Assembly: GCA_944990035.1 (NCBI GenBank) | Contig: CALYLX010000034.1 | Coordinates: forward strand, 1,054,001 to 1,118,000 | Length of the DNA: 64,000 bases | DNA from: Clitopilus passeckerianus | Lineage: Eukaryota; Basidiomycota; Agaricomycetes; Agaricales; Entolomataceae | Direction of reading: 5' to 3' | Part shown: positions 10,891 through 22,126 of the stretch, piece by piece | How the letters are laid out: each line of letters opens with the position of its first letter | How positions within the stretch are numbered: the stretch's first letter is position 1 | Notes under the pieces: model-generated | What the model was told of the DNA's origin: nothing | The model's input: the letters and a program-made list of their open reading frames with translations, nothing else | Databases searched by the model: none | Made by a program: the position numbers and the translations under genes

Positions 10891-10905
10891 CAGCAGAAGC
10901 AGACT
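10891..10905. repeat. 15-bp target site duplication, left copy (LINE A2)
   Basis: CAGCAGAAGCAGACT lies next to the T-run of A2 and is repeated exactly at 12644-12658. The final T may belong to the tail. Confidence 0.92.
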
Positions 10906-12643
10906 TTTTTTTTTTTTTTTGATCAAAGCCCTACGCCCCCAGAGGGGGCGTCTGACAATTTATATTCCGGCGCCCAATCGCAGTCCGGTCGCAAGTACCT
11001 AAATACATGCATTGTATACTAACGTAAGTAAAGAACCGTGTTCGTTGAGTGAACTACACTGAATACGAGGTGCACTAAAGAGCAAGCTAGGGTGGCCCCC
11101 AAGGATAAATCTATCAACGAGTATGGTAGCGCGCAACATCCCGCAGAAGCAGCAAGAACCCTGGAGGCCAGGCTCGCCGCTATATGAAGAATGGAGCACT
11201 GATGCCTATGCATGGAATACCATGCCAGACACTTCGGCCTGTTCTCTGCGAACAAATTGGTGTGCACCCGGCACCCAGACAAGATCATCCGGGCGCGGTG
11301 GTGCAGTGGAGCCTGTTACAGGCATTTGTCGGTGGTGGTCCCCACCAGCGGGAGGCGCACCACGAATGCGTGTGGGGGCCTTGTCAGGCGGGTCACGTTG
11401 CTGTGTCTTCCTGGTTTTAGGAAACGGCGGTGGAGGCTGTTGCGATGGAAACGCAAAAGTGGTGGGATTGTTCTTGAGGAAGAACAAGAAGGACGACAGC
11501 TGACGCAAGCGCTGCCTGGGCCGTCGTTCGAGGTTAGCGCACTGGTGGAGGATATGCTCCCTCGTTTCCAGTACGCGCCAATCGCATGCACACGCTGTCT
11601 CCCCATCCAGGTTGAAGCGTGCGCGGAATTCACCAATGGGTGCATGACCCAAGACTGCGCATGTAAGGCGCGCGGTGTGCGCATTGGAAGAGCCAACACG
11701 ACGTAGCCAAGGCCCTCCTTTGAGGTGTGTGGGCCTTAGGGAGGCACCTTTGTGTGTAAGGCGCAGAAAGTTGTTGCCAGAGTAAGAAGGCTGTTGCAGC
11801 AGACAAGTCCACTCATGCAGCATTCTATCCACAGCGCGTTTCCGGGCATACCCAAGGGATGTCCGGGGTTTATTACCGGCACCCACGCGCAAGCCAGAGG
11901 CCGCCAAGTGAGCACGGTGATGAATGCCCCAATTGAGTCTTGAAGGGACATGAACAAATTGGACGCGCCTGCTGGCGTCGCCCGAGAACCAAGCACGTAG
12001 CTTGGAGCAGATAGACAGCGAGTGTCCTTGCCCAGAGTGGAGAGACGGGTCCAAAGCCAACCGGATGGCTTTAGTCGAGTCTGAGAGCACAACTATCTTG
12101 AGGCAGTTGCTGCACAAAACAGCCTTGCTTATAGACAAGTCAATGGCTGCGAGTTCCGCGTCGTCAGAGAGGGCCCTGCCCGACACCATTGTGTATTCTT
12201 CAGGCCCAAAGGTGCCATGAAGGAGGGAACAGGCGGCAACGGCTTGGTGCTTCCTGCTTCTGGGAACAGACGCATCAGCTGCCACCAACACCGTGGTGTC
12301 AGACAGATCTGTGTCGGCGCGAATCACATCCAAGTGGATGCGACAAAAATCAAGGGCATCCTTAGATGCTGCAATGACGGTGTCAAGTGTAACCCTACCA
12401 GAGTGCATATCCAACAGGCGAAGGCCTGGGACCGCTTTTCCATGGACAGGGTTGAGAGGCTCAGAGACGCGCACAGCATGTGCGTCAGAATCCACGACCG
12501 TAGAGAGCAAGTTGCCGCGCACGCGTCACGACAAGTTGGAGAGAGACGAAGGAAGACGCATTGTTCCTTTGTACAGCTGGTGCTTGTCACTAATGAGCGA
12601 CAGCGTAGGGTGGTTGCCAATCAGGGTGCCGATACGCACCTGG
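10906..12643 (-). mobile_element. LINE family A copy A2, 5'-truncated, with exact 15-bp duplications
   Basis: This minus-strand insertion has a T-run up to 10920, the 3' hairpin at 10933-10951 and ORF2 sequence up to 12643, where it is 5'-truncated just N-terminal of the RNase H region. It sits precisely in the ORF1/ORF2 junction of an older LINE, and removing it with one duplication restores the ORF1 end. This is a textbook target-primed insertion. Confidence 0.93.
11206..12522 (-). pseudogene. LINE A2 ORF2 C-terminal part: RNase H and terminal Cys/His domain
   Basis: An open frame of 438 codons starts inside ORF2 (MRGNLLSTVVDSDAHAV) because the copy is truncated. RNase H residues are intact: AADASVPRS, SDDAELAAID, VVLSDSTK and the late Asp-containing HHRAHLAA. 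It ends HQFVRREQAEVSGMVFHA, the family ending. It is not a functional gene in itself because the RT is absent. Confidence 0.88.
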
Positions 12644-12658
12644 CAGCAGAAGCAGACT
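12644..12658. repeat. 15-bp target site duplication, right copy (LINE A2)
   Basis: CAGCAGAAGCAGACT, an exact copy of 10891-10905. Confidence 0.92.
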
Positions 12659-13836
12659 GCCTGCGGTACTTGTTGCGAATCCATTCTACAGCAAACCAGT
12701 GCTTCCAGAATGCGCAGATAGAGTCGTTAGAGCTGTGGCTTCTGCTGTAGTTCAGACACCTGGGCTTATGAGGGCACTCATCCGCCTCAGGTGTAGGGGA
12801 AACACTGGCAGGCGGGTTCACCTTGGGATTGCCCTTGCAACACGCTGCTCGAGCTTGGTGATTGTCTGTGTTGTGGGGTCCACCACAGTGCGCGCATACA
12901 TCACCCTTGATGGGACAGTTGAAGACGACGTGTCCCTACCTCCAGCACTTGGGGCACTGGCGCATGCTAGGATTCGCCTTTGCAGCACGAATCTGGCATG
13001 CACGATCAAAGATGAGGACATTTCTGCCCTCGACTTTGCGAAGCTGGGCACCCTTGCGGGTGTCCCAGACTTCAAAGAACACAATGCATGAGTTGGCAGT
13101 CCTAGAGTTGCGAACAATCCTAGGAGGCGACGCAAGGCTGACATTCTTGAGCAGGGGAGATGATGCGAACTTCTCGTTCACCATCTCCTTGGTAAGAAGA
13201 ATCTCTTTACCATCAGGGTTGGTAGTAAAGAGCGGCACATTAACAAACTTGAGATACAACTTGGACAGAGGTATCTCACATGGGAAGGCAGAGGTACCCT
13301 CTGGGTACGCCTTGACCACCCATTTGGCGACAATGTCCACATCGCTTGGAGATGGGACCTGGTTTGTCTGCAGCAGGAATCCGCCTATGCCAGAGGCAGC
13401 AGATTCCACGCGCAGTTTGGAGCGCTCAAATGTGAGCTCTCGGTTGACAGTGTCAACTATGGTCTCAAAGGAGATGAGGTGTTGTTGCTGCGCCCAGTGA
13501 GGAGATCCGGGTAGAGCCTGGTGAGTTTAACCAGGGCCTCGACACCGCCTCTAGGGACAGGAGTGCGCTTAGGCACCCTCTTTGTTGCAGGAGGTGTGGG
13601 CAGCGCTTGTTGCATAGTTACAGGTGCTTGTGCTGCAATCCGAGCAAAGGAACCCCTTGGGGGTGGCCTAGTGCTGCGGTTGACCGGAGGGGGACGGCCT
13701 ACCACTTGGGTAGGCCTGCTGTACGGTCTAGCAGAGTTCCTCGGGGGATAAAGTAGAGCAGGAGCCTTGCCCTTGGGTGTGGTGTTCTTATCAGGACCCG
13801 CACCTTCAGAAGGGGGAGGGGGAGGAGTGGTTGGCT
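12644..13836 (-). pseudogene. ORF1 of an autonomous-type LINE (C), frameshifted; last codons at 10905-10838
   Basis: This minus-strand Gag-like ORF1 is homologous to element B ORF1 but clearly diverged. It has an N-terminal Pro/Arg-rich part (RPPPRGSFARIAAQAP), an RRM-like block (SKLRVESAASGIGGFLLQTN through VFFEVWDTRKGAQLRKVEG), then zinc knuckles starting QCPKCWR. Frames change near 13430, 12960 and 12820. After the knuckles it continues CAFWKHWFAVEWIRNKYRRQ and, beyond the A2 insertion, ends SGSASFSQN stop overlapping the ORF2 ATG. Unlike B, this ORF1 is therefore physically followed by an endonuclease. Its 5' end is lost at about 13836, where a plus-strand LINE fragment begins. Confidence 0.82.
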
Positions 13837-14607
13837 TTGGACCTGTCTCTCCACTCTGGGCAAGGACACTCGCTGTCTATTTGCTCCAAACTACATGCGT
13901 GGTTCTTGGGCGACGCTGGTAGGCGCGTCCACTTTGTGCATGTCCCTTCAAGACTCAACTGGCACATTCATCACCATGCTGACTTGGCGGCCACCAGCCT
14001 GCGAGTGGGTACTGGCAACCAACCCCAGACATCCCTTGGGTATGCCTGGAAACGCGCTGTGGATAGGATGCTGCATGAGTAGACTTGTCTACTGCAGCAG
14101 CCTTCTTACTCTGGCAACAACTTCCTGTGCCTTACACACAAAGATGCCTCCCTTAGGCCCACGCACCTCAAAGGTGGGCCTTGGCTTCGTCACATTGGCA
14201 CTTCCAATGCGCACACCGCGCATCTCACACGCGCAGTCTTGGGTCATGCACCCATTGGTGAATTCTGTGCACGCTTCAACCTGGATGGGGAGACGGTGTG
14301 TGCATGCAACTGGCACATACTGGAAACAAGGGGGCACATCCTCCACCAGTGTGCGCACTTTCAACGGCAGCCCAACCAGTGCTCTGGGAGCCGTTGTCCT
14401 TTTTGTTCTTCCTTGAGAACAACCCTGCTGCTTTTGCGTTTCCATCGCAACAGCCACCACCGCTGTTTCCCAAAGCCAGGAAGACACAGCGACGTGGCCC
14501 GCCTGATAAGGGCCCCACACGCTTTCGCGCTGCCCCTCCCGCTGTTGGAGGCCACTGCCGACCAATCCCTGTAACAGGCTCCACTGCACCACCACGCCCA
14601 GACGATC
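13837..14607 (+). pseudogene. LINE family A fragment A3 (end of RNase H and C-terminal domain)
   Basis: A plus-strand piece of ORF2 begins at GQGHSLSI-like sequence and continues through the terminal Cys/His cluster to PRPDD. It stops where the T-run of element B2 starts. Several frame changes and a stop in the MLHE codon context (TAG near 14081) show that it is dead. Confidence 0.85.
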
Positions 14608-14924
14608 TTTTTTTTTTTGAGATCAAATCCAACACCCCTGCAGGGGGTGTCAGAAAATTTATATCCCGGTGCGCGATAGCAGTCCAGCGGGTGTATCTAA
14701 TACAAAAGTACCGACAGTGACAGTAAGGTCCAAACACTAAGTAAGGCAGCAAATCGAGAGTGCAAATCTGAAATGGGCACATGGCTGCAAGCAGCGACTA
14801 GTGTCCAACGGAGCCCGGTAGGGGTAAGGGGTGCATGGTGGAACGGCACCTGCATAGAGTATGGCAGCGTGTAAAGACAAGCGCTGGACGCCCAGTTGGG
14901 CGTTGGTGTCGTGGCCGAGTCTGG

Positions 14925-15953
14925 CTAGACCCGATCACGGTGGTACCAACTGAGGATCCAGTTGATATTGAAGCGATTCTTCCAGAACACGCATTTGCGG
15001 TCGTCAGAAGAGTGATGCTTGCCACAGTTGACGCACTTGGCAGAGTGAGGGCAGGGGGTCCCATCTGGGGTAGGAGCCACTGGGGGAGTAGCGTTGGCAT
15101 TGCCCTTGCAGCAAGACGCTAGACGACGATGGAGGACCACATTGTGAGGCCCCCCGCAATGAGAGCAAACATCGCCCTTGACAGGGCATTTGTCTGCAGT
15201 ATGACCAAAGTGCCAGCAGCGCCGACACTGATAGACTCCAGGCCTTTTCTCTGCACCGCGAAGTAGGCAGGAACGACCATAGACAAGGACATGTGTCCCG
15301 TCTAGGTCACGGAGGCGAGCACCCGGGCGGGTGTCCCAGACCTCGAAGAAGACAGTGCAGGAGTTGGCCGTCTTTGAGTTGTGAACAACTCGCGGAGGGG
15401 CAGCCAGCTGTGCACCGTGAAGGGTGTCACCTGCAGTGAGTACAGACTCAATGGCAGGGCGGGATAGGGTGACCTCCTCCCCATCGGCGTCGATAGAGAG
15501 GTAGGGGGCATTGACAATTTTGAGGTAGGACCGCGACTGCGGTACCTCACAGGTGAAAGCGGGGGTGCCAGCTGGGAAGGCCTTGACCAGCCACTCAGAA
15601 ACAATCTCAAGGTCGGCAGCATTGGGGACCTGAGTGGTGTGCATGAAGTAGCCTCCCATACCAAGGGAGGCAGTCTCAATGCGGAGTTTTGACCTCTTGG
15701 TGAGGCCACGATTGACCGTCGCCACTATAGTCTCAAGACAGACCAAAGCATTGACAGTCGCGGTGGGGATGGCGATGATCCTCTTGCGAGAAGGACCACA
15801 TGTAGTGGAGTGTACCTTAACCTGGGTAGGTTTGGGTGCAGGAGAAGGAGAAGGACGGCCAGAGGCCCTCAAGTGGATGTGAGCAAGTTGCTCAGCATCC
15901 AGATTGGGATAGGCCCTAGCCAGAGCGGCCAGAGCAGTGATGTCACCACCCAC
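14925..15953 (-). pseudogene. Element B2 ORF1, C-terminal half with intact zinc knuckles
   Basis: This is the best-preserved C-terminus of B ORF1. The RRM-like block is followed by three knuckles: CRRCWHFGHTADKC (CX2CX4HX4C), CSHCGGPHNVVLH with a following CC, and CVNCGKHHSSDDRKC. The protein ends WILSWYHRDRV. The N-terminal half lies at 17180-18074, beyond the insert. Because B1 is damaged by a frameshift here, this copy defines the true ORF end. Confidence 0.85.
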
Positions 15954-16024
15954 TTTAGCGCCAGAGCGCTTAATGGTGGGAATGGAGGGAGCAGGTGCAG
16001 CAGCGGCATTAGCCGCTGTTGCAG

Positions 16025-17179
16025 AGTAGCTTCAACTACTCTTGCAATTTGCATGTTTTTATTTTACTTCGACTTCGACGCTAACTTCACTTTTTCTTGG
16101 AATCATTCAGGTTTTGATCGCATCGCCGCGACTGTATAGCCACTCTCTGCCAAAAAGTGGTCAAGAATGCTCACCATCGACTCTTTTCTGGCAAGGGCCA
16201 GCGGGCCGCCATTTCCAATCGCATCACATTCCTTTTAACTTCGACTGCTTCGCCAACTCGATCCGGACTCTTTGTGACCGCAAGACTGTCCCCAACGGCT
16301 CATCACCGCGTGGACACGCATTCCCCAACCTCTTCGACCTTCTACAATTTTATTTTCTTCTCAAATCATCGCAGCAAGTACCAAAAACATTGCCGGCTCG
16401 GCCGATTGAACTTCGCATTCGACATTTCTTCTTATCTCAGTACTATACGGCACTTCCGTGCCACGGACTCATTTGCTATCCCGTGCTTTGACCTTTCTCA
16501 ACTTCTGCTTCTCTCGCTCAAACTTTGTACATACAAGGCCGACCTCTGGAAGATGGAGGGGATTTGAGGAGTTGGAAGTAGGATTGAGTCGCACTACCTA
16601 GATTTCTCCAATGAGCTTCGTTCCCTGGGGGAGAACGAGTGCTCTCCAGTGTTTTTTCGGACTCTCCGAACCATTGCCAACTTCCTTGATGACTCGACAT
16701 TCGACTGGAGTGACGTCTTCTTTTATTTATCAATTCGCTTTATATCACAAAAAAAAAAACGGCCTTTGTACCTATCACACGGACTCTGTAGCACATGCAT
16801 ACGATACTCTTATACCTCACAAAGTGCTCATTGAAATGTATTCGCCCTTTTTCGCATTTTTTGTCACGACTCTGAGTGGATCTCCAAGTTTCTCAAGTCT
16901 TCAAGTATCTCCAGCATCCCGTAAGTTTCTGAGCATTCCAAGCTTCACTGATAATTTCCTAGGGTACACCTGTGTATTCTACTTCACTAAGTACCATTTT
17001 CTACTGTCTCCTCCACCCTGTGCACGAAGTTCAGTCGTGTTTCTTCGCACTCCCTCCCAACTTCGACAGTGTTCGCACTTCAACACTGCCACCTTCACTC
17101 CTTTTGATCTCATCACTAACCTCACACCGGAACGACCAGTCTCCGTCTCCTTGAAGAGGGATTAGATTCATCTTCGACA
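16025..17179. other. Unidentified 1.15-kb insertion with 12-bp flanking repeat
   Basis: This segment interrupts B2 ORF1 in the codons for its VVATATA motif. CCGCTGTTGCAG occurs at 16013-16024 and again at 17180-17191, so the insertion made a 12-bp duplication. I recognise no protein domain; open frames such as 16611-17165 look like chance. It lacks terminal inverted repeats and has no terminal poly(A), only an internal A-run at 16749-16759. The pyrimidine-rich text resembles a fungal promoter or 5' UTR. It could be a retroposed host transcript or a short element family. Confidence 0.6.
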
Positions 17180-18074
17180 CCGCTGTTGCAGTTGCAACAA
17201 CACGTGCAAAGGTGCCCTTGGGCAAGACCTTTACACGACCACCAGATGGAGCAGCACTTGCCACGTTGACAGGGCGCCCATAGGGACGAGCCGGGTTCCG
17301 GGGAGGAACGGGAGGAGGTGCAGTCTTCCGACCCGGGTTAGGCCGGGAAGATGCGGGAGTGGGAGCGGGCGGGGCAGGAGCGCCACCCGGGGTAGAGTTG
17401 GAGGTTGAGGAGGGTTGAGGGCCAAATTTGAGGAGCGAGCCCCCTAGATTGCCGAACACCGCCTGAATATTGGGATTGGCGTTAACCACCGTGCGAAGAA
17501 GGCCGCTAGCACCAGCCACCCAGACAAACTGAATAAGCACAGCGCCAACGTTGGCAGAAGCAGGGACCTCAAGAGAGAGGCCCTGCTCACGAATAGATTC
17601 AACTTGTGCAGAGACAAGTTGAATGGTTTCCTCCACATGCTTCAAGGCGTCACCCACAGAGGGGGCGGAGGGAGTGGGAGGCGATGAAACTGAACGACCA
17701 GGGATTGGTTCCTCAGTTGGAAGAGGGGCCTGCTGTTCAACAGACGCTGGGGTGATAGTACCAGCCCGCTGTCTCTTTTCTGGAGAGCCAGCGCGCTCAG
17801 TGGGAGGGGAGGAGTCGCTGTTCTTCTTGCGCTTGGCCTTGGCAGCGGCGCGAGAAGCAATCAGTGCTTCACCTTCAGCAATGCCCAGTGGCGCTCTAAC
17901 GCGCGGGGGAGCAGTAGTGGAACGAGCGGGAACCTGTTGCCAGGGCGCTCCATCAGAAATATTGAGTTCATTCTCCTCAGAGGACATCTCGACGTCCCGA
18001 CTGGGATCCGATACGATCGGTCCAGATCAGGGGTTGGAGGAATAACGGTGAGCTCCAGAGGAACTCCTAGACAT
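17180..18074 (-). pseudogene. Element B2 ORF1, N-terminal half, with nonsense codon
   Basis: ATG at 18074 reads MSRSSSGAH and reaches a TGA after SSNP, where B1 has a Gln codon. The frame is then open through MSSEENELNISDGAPWQQ and the Pro/Ala-rich region to the insertion. The nonsense codon and the insert make this copy inactive. Confidence 0.83.
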
Positions 18075-18166
18075 AGTTTGGTGTCGATCCGACAAGAATT
18101 GAGCGAGATATTGAGCGAATAGTGCGAGATCACCACTTTGATGGTGGTGGTAAGAGATCAAGAAGC

Positions 18167-21100
18167 GGCGTGGCTCGCATCTCCACCAAGTCAAAGTCCT
18201 GGTGGAATCCTGAGTGCTCTGAGGCTGTCAGAGTGTATCGCGCTTCCAGGGCAGTCGCTGATTACAAGGCGTTCCGCAGGACCACCAAGGTGGCCAAGCG
18301 CAAGTTCTTTGATAGTAGGATCCAGACGATTGCTACTACCAACAAGCGTCCATGGGATCTTATGCGCTGGGCCAAACAGCACGAGCTCCCTACTCACGAA
18401 GCAATTCGCCATAATGGTGAACCTTGCAACTCCCTCGAGTCGCTCTGGGCTGCTCTTGACTCAACATACAACTCGGCGTCTGACCGCCCTGTTGATCCCT
18501 CTGTGCTCGACGAAGTGCCTCAGTCTCCTCCGCGCGAGTGGTGGGACTTTGGCGTTAATGAACTCAGAGAAGAACTAGCAAAGTGTTCAAACACTTCTGC
18601 TCCAGGGCCTGATCACCTCACATGGTATCAGCTCAAATCCTTGGTTGCTGACACTGTCATTGCAACCAAATTCGTCGAGATTGCTAATGCCTGCCTTCGG
18701 GTTGGTCACTGGCCTTCTCACTTCAAAGAGTCGCGTTCTGCCATTGTCCCAAAGCCTGGCAAACCGCACTACTCAACTCCCAAGATGTTCCGCCCTATTG
18801 TGTTGCTCAACACGCTGGGGAAACTCTTCGAGAAGATGCTTGCAAACCGGATGCAGTTTGAAGCGCAGAAATTCAGCGTGTTCCACCCCAATCAGTTTGG
18901 AGGTGTGCGCCAACACTCTACTGAGGATGCGGGTGTTTATCTCACTCACATCGTCAAAGCCGGTTGGGCGAGAGGGTTGAAGACAAGTGTGGTCGCTTTT
19001 GACCTTGCTCAGTTCTTCCCCTCTCTCAACCATGACATGCTGCTACGCATACTGCGCAGACTGGGCTTTGCGCCAGAAGTCTGCAACTTCTTTGCGTCTT
19101 ACCTTGTTGGGAGACACACATCCTACAGCTGGAACGGCGAAGAGTCCAGCAAGTATTCTGCAGATGTTGGTGTTGGCCAAGGATCTGCTTTATCCCTTCT
19201 TCTCTCTGCGCTCTATTTGGTGCCGGGGATGAGGCTTTTTGAACGCAGGATTGCTCCTGGCGTTACAACACTCATGTCGTATGTGGATGATGGTTCGCTC
19301 ATCGTCCAGTCGCCATCCTTTGGGGAGAACATCACCCTACTCCAACAAGCATATGCTGTCATCACGGAGCTTGTTACTGCACTTGGCCTTCTCTTGGAAC
19401 ATGATAAGACAGAGGTCTTCCACTTCTCTCGCAAGCACAACGATGTCAACCCTGCCATTGACTTGGGCTTTGCTCCACACACTGGCAACTCGCCACTTCA
19501 ACCCAAGAGCGTTTGGCGCTACTTGGGCTTCTACTTTGACCGGTCGCTATTCTTTAGCCACCATATCAAGTATTAGTCTACCAAGGCTCTGACCACTGTC
19601 AAGGCTATGATCATGCTTGGTAACTCATCAAGGGGTATCACCCCTATGCAGAAGCGGCTGCTCTACCGTGCATGCGTCCTCCCGGTCGCCACGTACGGTG
19701 TGGGCCTCTGGTTCTACAAAGGTGCAAGGTGTAAGACTGCTATGTCGCACTTGCGCACTATGCAACACAAGGCTGCCAGGTGGATAACTGGCACCTTTCG
19801 CACATCGCCGGGAGGGGGGACCGAGTCAATTGCTGGTCTTCCTCCCATTCATTTGCACATCAGGAAAGGTTGAACGTGGCCAGGCGCGTATTGGCACCCT
19901 GATTGGCAACCACCCTACGCTGTCACTTATTAGCGACAAGCACCAGCTGTATGAAGGGACAATGCATCTCCCTTCATCTCTCTCCAACTTGTCACGACGC
20001 GTGCGCGGCAACTTGCTCTCTACAGTTGTGGACTCTGACGCACATGCTGTGCGCGTCTCTGAGCCTCTCAACCCAGTCCATGGAGAAGCAGTCCCAGGTC
20101 TTCGCCTGTTGGATACGCACTCTGGCAGGGTTACATTTGACACCATCATTGCAGCATCTAAGGATGCCCTTGATGCTCGTGGCATCCACCTGAAGGTGAT
20201 TCGCACTGACACAGATCTGTCTGACACTATGGTGTTGGTGGCAGCTGATGCGTCTGTTCCCAAAAGCAGGAAGCACCAGGCGGTTGCTGCCTGCTCCCTC
20301 CTTCATGGCGCCTTTGGGCCAGAAGAATACACTATGGCATCAGGCAGGGTCCTTTCTGATGATGCTGAACTCGCAGCCATTGACTTGTCCATACGCAAGG
20401 CTGTTTTGCGCGACAACTGTGTCAAGATAGTTGTGCTCTCAGACTCGACTAAAGCCATCCTTTTGGCTTTAGACCTGTCTCTCCATTCTGGGCAAGAACA
20501 CTCACTGTCCATTTGCTCCAAATTACGTGCTTGGTTTTCGGGCGACGCTGGTAGGTGTGTCCACTTTGTCCATGTCCTTTCAAGACTCAACTGGGACATT
20601 CATCACCGGGCTCACTTGGCGGCCACTGGCCTGCGGGTGGGTGCTGGCAACCAACCCCAGACATCCCTTGGGTATGCCCGGAAACGCGCTGTGAATAGAA
20701 TGCTGCATGAGTGGACTTGTCTACTGCAGCAGCCTTCTTACTCTGGCAACAACTTCCTGTGCCTTACACACAAAGATGCCTCCCTTAGGCCCACGCACCT
20801 CAAAGGTGGGCCTTGGCTTCGTCACATTGGCACTTCCAATGCGCACACCGCGCATCTCACACGCGCAGTCTTGGGTCATGCACCCATTGGTGAATTCTGT
20901 GCACGCTTCAACCTGGATGGGGAGACAGTGTGTGCATGCAACTGGCGCATACTGGAAACAAGGGGACACATCCTTCACCAGTGTGCGCACTTCCAACGAC
21001 GGCCTAACCTGCGCTTGCGCCGGGAGCTGTCGTCTTTCTCATTCTTCCTTGAGAACAACCCTGCCACTTTTGCGTTCCCATCGCAACAGCCGCCACTGCC

Positions 21101-21320
21101 GTTTCCCAAAGCCAGGAAGACACGGCGACATGGGCTGCCTGATAAGGGCCCCATGCGTGTTCGCGTTGCCCCTCCTGCTGTTGGAGGCCACTGCCAACGA
21201 ATGCCTGTAACAGGCTCCACTGCACTGCCGCGCCCAGACGATCTTGTCTGGGTGCCCGGTGCACACCAATTTGTTCGCAGAGAACAAGCCGAAGCGTCTG
21301 GCATGGCTTTCCATGCATAG
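18167..21320 (+). pseudogene. LINE A4 ORF2: RT and RNase H, one nonsense codon and one frameshift
   Basis: The RT domain begins near AKCSNTSAPGPDHLTW and includes KPGKPHYSTPKMFRPIVLLN, AFDLAQFFPSLN, GQGSALS and YVDDGS. A TAG at 19574-19576 replaces the Tyr codon seen in A1. A frame change at about 19870 follows the HIRK motif. The RNase H part (about 20230-20620) has all acidic residues and the ORF ends normally at 21320. Together with A1 it defines the family's ORF2 layout: endonuclease, RT, RNase H, Cys/His tail. Confidence 0.9.
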
Positions 21321-21617
21321 GCGTCAGTGCTCCATCCTTCATATAGCGGCGAGCCTGGCCTCCAGGGTTCTTACTGCTTCTGCGGGGTGTTGCGCGCCAC
21401 CATACTCCTTGTTAGATTTATCCTCGGCGGCCACCCTAGCTTGCTCTTTGGTGCACCCTGTATTCAGTGTAGTTCACTCGACGAACATGGTTCTTTACTT
21501 ACGTTAGTATACAATGCATGTGTTTAGGTACTTGCAACCGGACTGCGATCGGGCGCCGGAATATAAATTGTCAGATGCCCCCTCCGGGGGCGTAGGGCTT
21601 TGATCAAAAAAAAAAAA
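18167..21617 (+). mobile_element. LINE family A copy A4, most complete RT-RNase H copy
   Basis: It runs from the linker between endonuclease and RT (ARISTKSKSWWNPECSEAV) to the poly(A) at 21606-21617. The 3' hairpin is at 21575-21593, with one U-G wobble. It is 5'-truncated and joined head to head to the 5' end of B2. Its poly(A) abuts a minus-strand RT fragment at the codons for WYQLK, so it landed in another LINE. Confidence 0.93.
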
Positions 21618-22126
21618 ACATTTGAGCTGATACCAAGTAAGGTGATCAGGACCAGGAGCAGAAGTGTTGGAATACTTCGCCAGTTCTTCTCTGAGTTCTG
21701 TTACACCAAAGTCCCATCACTCATGCAGCAGAGACTGAGGCACCTCATCAAGCACAGAGGGATCAACTGGGTTGTCAGAAGCTGAATTGTAGGTGGAGTC
21801 AAGAGCAGCCCATAGGGACTCAAGAGAATTGCAAGGTTCACCATTGTGGCAAATGACTTCATGTGTAGGGAGCTCCCGCTGCTTGGCCCAGCGCATGAGA
21901 TCCCATGGACACTTGTTGGTAGAAGCAATAGTTTGGATTCTACCATCAAAGAACTTGCACTTTGCCACCTTAGTGGTCCTGCGGAACACCTTATAATCAG
22001 TGACCGCCCTGGAAGCGCGATATACTCTGACAGCCTCAGAGCATTCAGGACTTCACCAGGACATTGACCTGGTAGAAATGCGAACAGCTTCGGAGTTGTT
22101 ATCCCAAGCCTGTTTGATAACAGTTG
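21618..22126 (-). pseudogene. LINE ORF2 fragment (linker and start of RT), minus strand
   Basis: The fragment matches A4 from the SEAVRVYRASRAV region to PDHLTWYQLK on the opposite strand, with stops. It is cut on the left by A4's poly(A) and on the right by Gypsy G2. Its upstream continuation, the endonuclease, lies at 29093-29587 beyond G2. Confidence 0.85.
22122..22126. repeat. 5-bp target site duplication, left copy (Gypsy G2)
   Basis: AGTTG directly precedes the 5' LTR; the same five bases follow the 3' LTR at 29088-29092. Confidence 0.93.

Larger units (their letters stand above)
14608..18166 (-). mobile_element. Gag-only LINE, element B copy B2, interrupted by a 1.15-kb insert
   Basis: The T-run is at 14608-14618, the 3' hairpin at 14632-14650, ORF1 in two parts, and the 5' end at about 18160-18166 is shared with B1 and B3. 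No target duplication is found: the left flank (family A 3' region) and the right flank (family A, endonuclease-RT linker) do not match. The 5' end abuts the truncated 5' end of LINE A4 head to head. Confidence 0.85.

Noticed and set aside
16017..17179. Solo LTR (TGTTG...CGACA with a 4-bp duplication) for the 1.15-kb insert
   Set aside because: The first eight bases of such an LTR would equal the target bases right of it by chance; a 12-bp duplication is the simpler reading.
14608..21617. Single-element twin-priming inversion to explain the B2-A4 inversion
   Set aside because: The inverted part is a complete gag-only element with its own poly(A), so the two halves are different RNAs; a single-template inversion does not fit.
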